Of a stretch of DNA of 64,000 bases, positions 61,909-64,000 are shown piece by piece. The stretch lies in assembly GCF_016545825.1 (NCBI RefSeq), contig NC_052619.1:39585682-39649681 (forward strand), read 5' to 3'. The first letter of the stretch is position 1, and each line of letters opens with the position of its first letter. The position numbers and the translations under genes were made by a program. The notes beneath the pieces were generated by a model. That model did not search any database and had not been told where the DNA came from. It saw only the letters and a program-made list of their open reading frames with translations. Source of the DNA: Eucalyptus grandis. Lineage: Eukaryota > Streptophyta > Magnoliopsida > Myrtales > Myrtaceae.

Positions 61909-62053
61909 CTCCGGCGCAGAAGACGTCGCGCGAGACGCTTGCGGAGAACTGGAGGGAATTGAAAGCGATGCGACCGTGAGAAGGAGAAGAGTGGAGGGAG
62001 AGGGATTTGAATTTGCAGGGAAGAGCGAAGCAAGAAGAAGATAAGCTCGCCAT
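61909..62053 (-). CDS. Exon 1 of a putative plastid-targeted protein
   Basis: It starts MASLSSSCFALPCKFKSLSL and continues for 48 codons plus one base to a GT donor (GGAG|GTAACC). The peptide is rich in Ser, has Arg/Lys and no acidic residue in the first 40, which is typical of a chloroplast transit peptide; the mature protein would begin in exon 2. I do not recognise the family. About 100 bp beyond the donor, the Copia LTR begins, and no second exon was found to its left. It could be an intron insertion in a live gene or an orphan exon. Confidence 0.55.
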
Positions 62054-62180
62054 TTTTCTCTGTGGGAAGCTTCTTTTTCCCCTGCTCCTTATCTTGTAGA
62101 AGCTCCGTCCCCTGCAAGTTTAGCCGGCGGAAACGAGCGAATTCCTCCTTTGCCCTTTGCTGGTGCGTAAAAGCTAGCTA
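62054..62180 (-). promoter_or_regulatory. Leader of the putative plastid-protein gene
   Basis: The minus strand just before the ATG is purine/pyrimidine-mixed with aaaaatggcg context around the start. No TATA box stands out. Confidence 0.3.
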
Positions 62181-62182
62181 TG

Positions 62183-62580
62183 CCAGAAAATGGCACAAAT
62201 GATTAATGAATTTTGAGCCTATGTGTAATATGATTCATGAAATTTTAATTTATTCAATGAAATTTATAAATTTTATACCCATGACCAATGTAGTCCTTGA
62301 ATTAATTTGTTTAATATGATCCTCAAATTTTCAATAGATATTTAATTTAATCCCCACACTTAAAAAAAATATTAAATATTACCCCTTGAACATGAATTGA
62401 TAGAAATTGAATTGAACATATAACAAGTAGTTCATAGACCATATTAAACCGATTAAAAGTTCAAATAACACATCACACATGGAAATAAAGTTCATGGATC
62501 ACATTAAACAAATTAATAATTTAAGGATTGCATGTCAAAGTTTAGAGACTATTTCTATCATTAAATTAGGCTTGACTAAG
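62183..62580. repeat. Fold-back repeat of the AT-rich MITE type
   Basis: The left half has ttaatgaattttgagcc, catgaaattttaattt and gtagtccttgaattaa; the right half has inverse forms (agttcatggatcacattaaa, ttaataatttaaggattgca, aagtttagagac). It folds on itself and has no coding sequence. Confidence 0.5.
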
Positions 62581-63148
62581 ATTTTTCTTTTGATTCTTTC
62601 TATTATTGCTTTAACCAAATCTCACTCAAATCCTCTATGTTTTTATAATGATATTTAATTTTTCGTGTAAATATTGAGGCTACTAAAGTTCTTCGAAAGC
62701 TAACTTTCCTCCATAAAAATTACTAACCATATCGAGAAATTACGGACTGAATAGAAGCTTTAACTGCAATAAATACTGACATACTGAAATCTACTTCCCA
62801 CATGAGAAAACGTACCCCTTCACTCTCTGAAAACACACTAATTACGCAAAAAGGTTAATTATTCCTTATAAATTCGAAGTTATTTTTCCGCTTTGGAAAT
62901 TGCTATTCTTCTGAAAGTAAATAGGCAAAAAAGGATAAATACTTACTTCTATACGATATTCAACGTTGAAAAGAAGTGCTTTTTCTACTTGGAATTATAT
63001 TAAGGTTCGATTTCTTTAAGGGTGGCGGGCCATAAGAAGAGGCGAGTTTTTCTTCCTCATGGAAACTTACTAAAAAAACACTTCGAAAAGATTTCGTTAA
63101 GCGCAATGAAAAAGTGGCCAATCATTAAAATACCGAAGCTTCTTCTTT

Positions 63149-63179
<31 letters not shown>

Positions 63180-63673
63180 CTTTTTTTCTGTATAAAATGC
63201 TAAATCAGTAATTTCCGATATTTTCTTATAAGGAACCTCGTCAATCGCCTTGAGATACTTCCGGCTAATCCGAGACGAGCGACTTGCTAATGACAAAAAA
63301 GTTCCTAACCGCGATCATTGATGAGGTACTAATCATGGTGCAAGTTGCTAATCACGTTGGTGGTTTAGCAATCTCTGTCGTTGGTCTCTAAAATACTGGC
63401 CACACTGCATCATTTCAATCCCCAAAAATGGTTGCATAGAGATCCCACCCCGGAGATAACGAGACGATCACAGTACGCTTTTACTTCAGGGGATTAACCA
63501 AAAGCTGGCTCCTATAACCTGCTGAGATTTACAAGTTCCGTTCATGTCCGAAAACTCCATAATTCAAGCAAGCATCCGAAGCGGGCATGTTTTTTCCGAG
63601 CACAAAGAAGAAAGACGGCCTTGAGCACGGACTATTATATGCTCCTCCCGAGTTCTGGGAGATTTGACTTTGT
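62581..63673. other. Intergenic DNA
   Basis: This is AT-rich sequence with a T/C tract at 63143-63188. The right part (63560-63673) is likely the 3' untranslated region of the gene at the edge. No gene recognised. Confidence 0.35.
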
Positions 63674-64000
63674 CTAGAATCTTTCGGCTGTCATTACAAC
63701 AGGTTGAGCCTCGGGACGCCTTCTTGCAAGGAAGGGACCCCTTCTTACAGCATCTTGCAACTGTGGGCAAAGAAGGGAACATCATCAAGTCACAAAGATA
63801 CACGACCCGGGTCTTTACATAACAAAATCTTGGTACGCCAAGGTATAACACGGAAATGACGCATTCCGCTCTGTGTATCTTACCTTGCTAGCAATTCCAG
63901 CCAGAGAAGGATCGTTCATCAGTTTGGTTGAACGTGTGAAAGCTTGTGTATTGCTTGGCAGCAACCGTACCTAGCTTCCATGCCTGAGAAGTCCACCATC
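63674..64000 (-). CDS. Probable last two exons of an unidentified gene, running off the right edge
   Basis: The terminal exon 63760-63674 encodes LQDAVRRGPFLARRRPEAQP, then VVMTAERF and a stop. A 123-bp intron (63883-63761) has a GTAAGA donor and a TTCTTTGCCCACAG acceptor, a strong plant pair. The upstream exon ends LMNDPSLAGIASK in the same phase. It is open back to about 63970, where a TAG stands in frame just before GTACGG; the exon must start there (acceptor CTAG) or the frame is broken. I do not recognise the protein. Basic C-terminus, no membrane segment. Confidence 0.4.

Overview
This window is nuclear DNA of a flowering plant, almost certainly a woody eudicot. The evidence is spliced host genes with plant homologues, Ty1-copia and Ty3-gypsy elements, a plant-type hAT transposon and tRNA-derived SINEs. 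I cannot name the species from sequence alone. Gene density is very low: about four host loci can be seen, two of them only as single or terminal exons. No rRNA or tRNA gene was recognised, and no CRISPR array was seen.

Layout. 1-7124: a decayed minus-strand Copia element running off the left edge, with its reverse transcriptase split by a 3,038-bp solo LTR (171-3208, TSD gatga) that carries a 38-bp tandem repeat. 8342-8515: a first exon of a plant cyclopropane-fatty-acid synthase (N-terminal FAD/NAD-binding part) with no downstream exon found. 8.9-18.45 kb: an unclassified repeated unit, broken by a complete-looking 7,258-bp hAT transposon (11025-18282, TIR TAGGGGTG, 8-bp TSD ttggagtt). The hAT contains its own frameshifted transposase, a nested gypsy-type solo LTR, and fragments of two host genes: exon 1 of a chloroplast DEAD-box helicase (RH3-like) and part of a PAN/bulb-lectin protein. 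18.5-39.2 kb: nested retrotransposon remains (gypsy-like LTR pieces, two Copia pol copies, a gypsy element between LTRs at 32753-33620 and 38394-39232, plus extra gag to its left). 39.2-42.3 kb: repeat-like intergenic DNA.

42574-48426 (+) is a four-exon F-box gene. 50667-54025 (-) is the three-exon gene for mitochondrial complex I subunit NDUFA13/GRIM-19, convergent with the F-box gene; its exon 1 holds three single-base homopolymer insertions that together restore frame. 54.2-61.8 kb is mainly fold-back elements, GC-rich element interiors, a SINE with a clear TSD and a Copia LTR. 61909-62053 (-) is a first exon with a plastid transit-peptide look, and 63674-64000 (-) looks like the 3' end of another gene.

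No pathway links the host genes; the main story is element nesting and capture. The most notable object is the hAT with two captured host fragments. The most useful quality flag is the homopolymer indel signature shared by NDUFA13 exon 1 and the hAT transposase.
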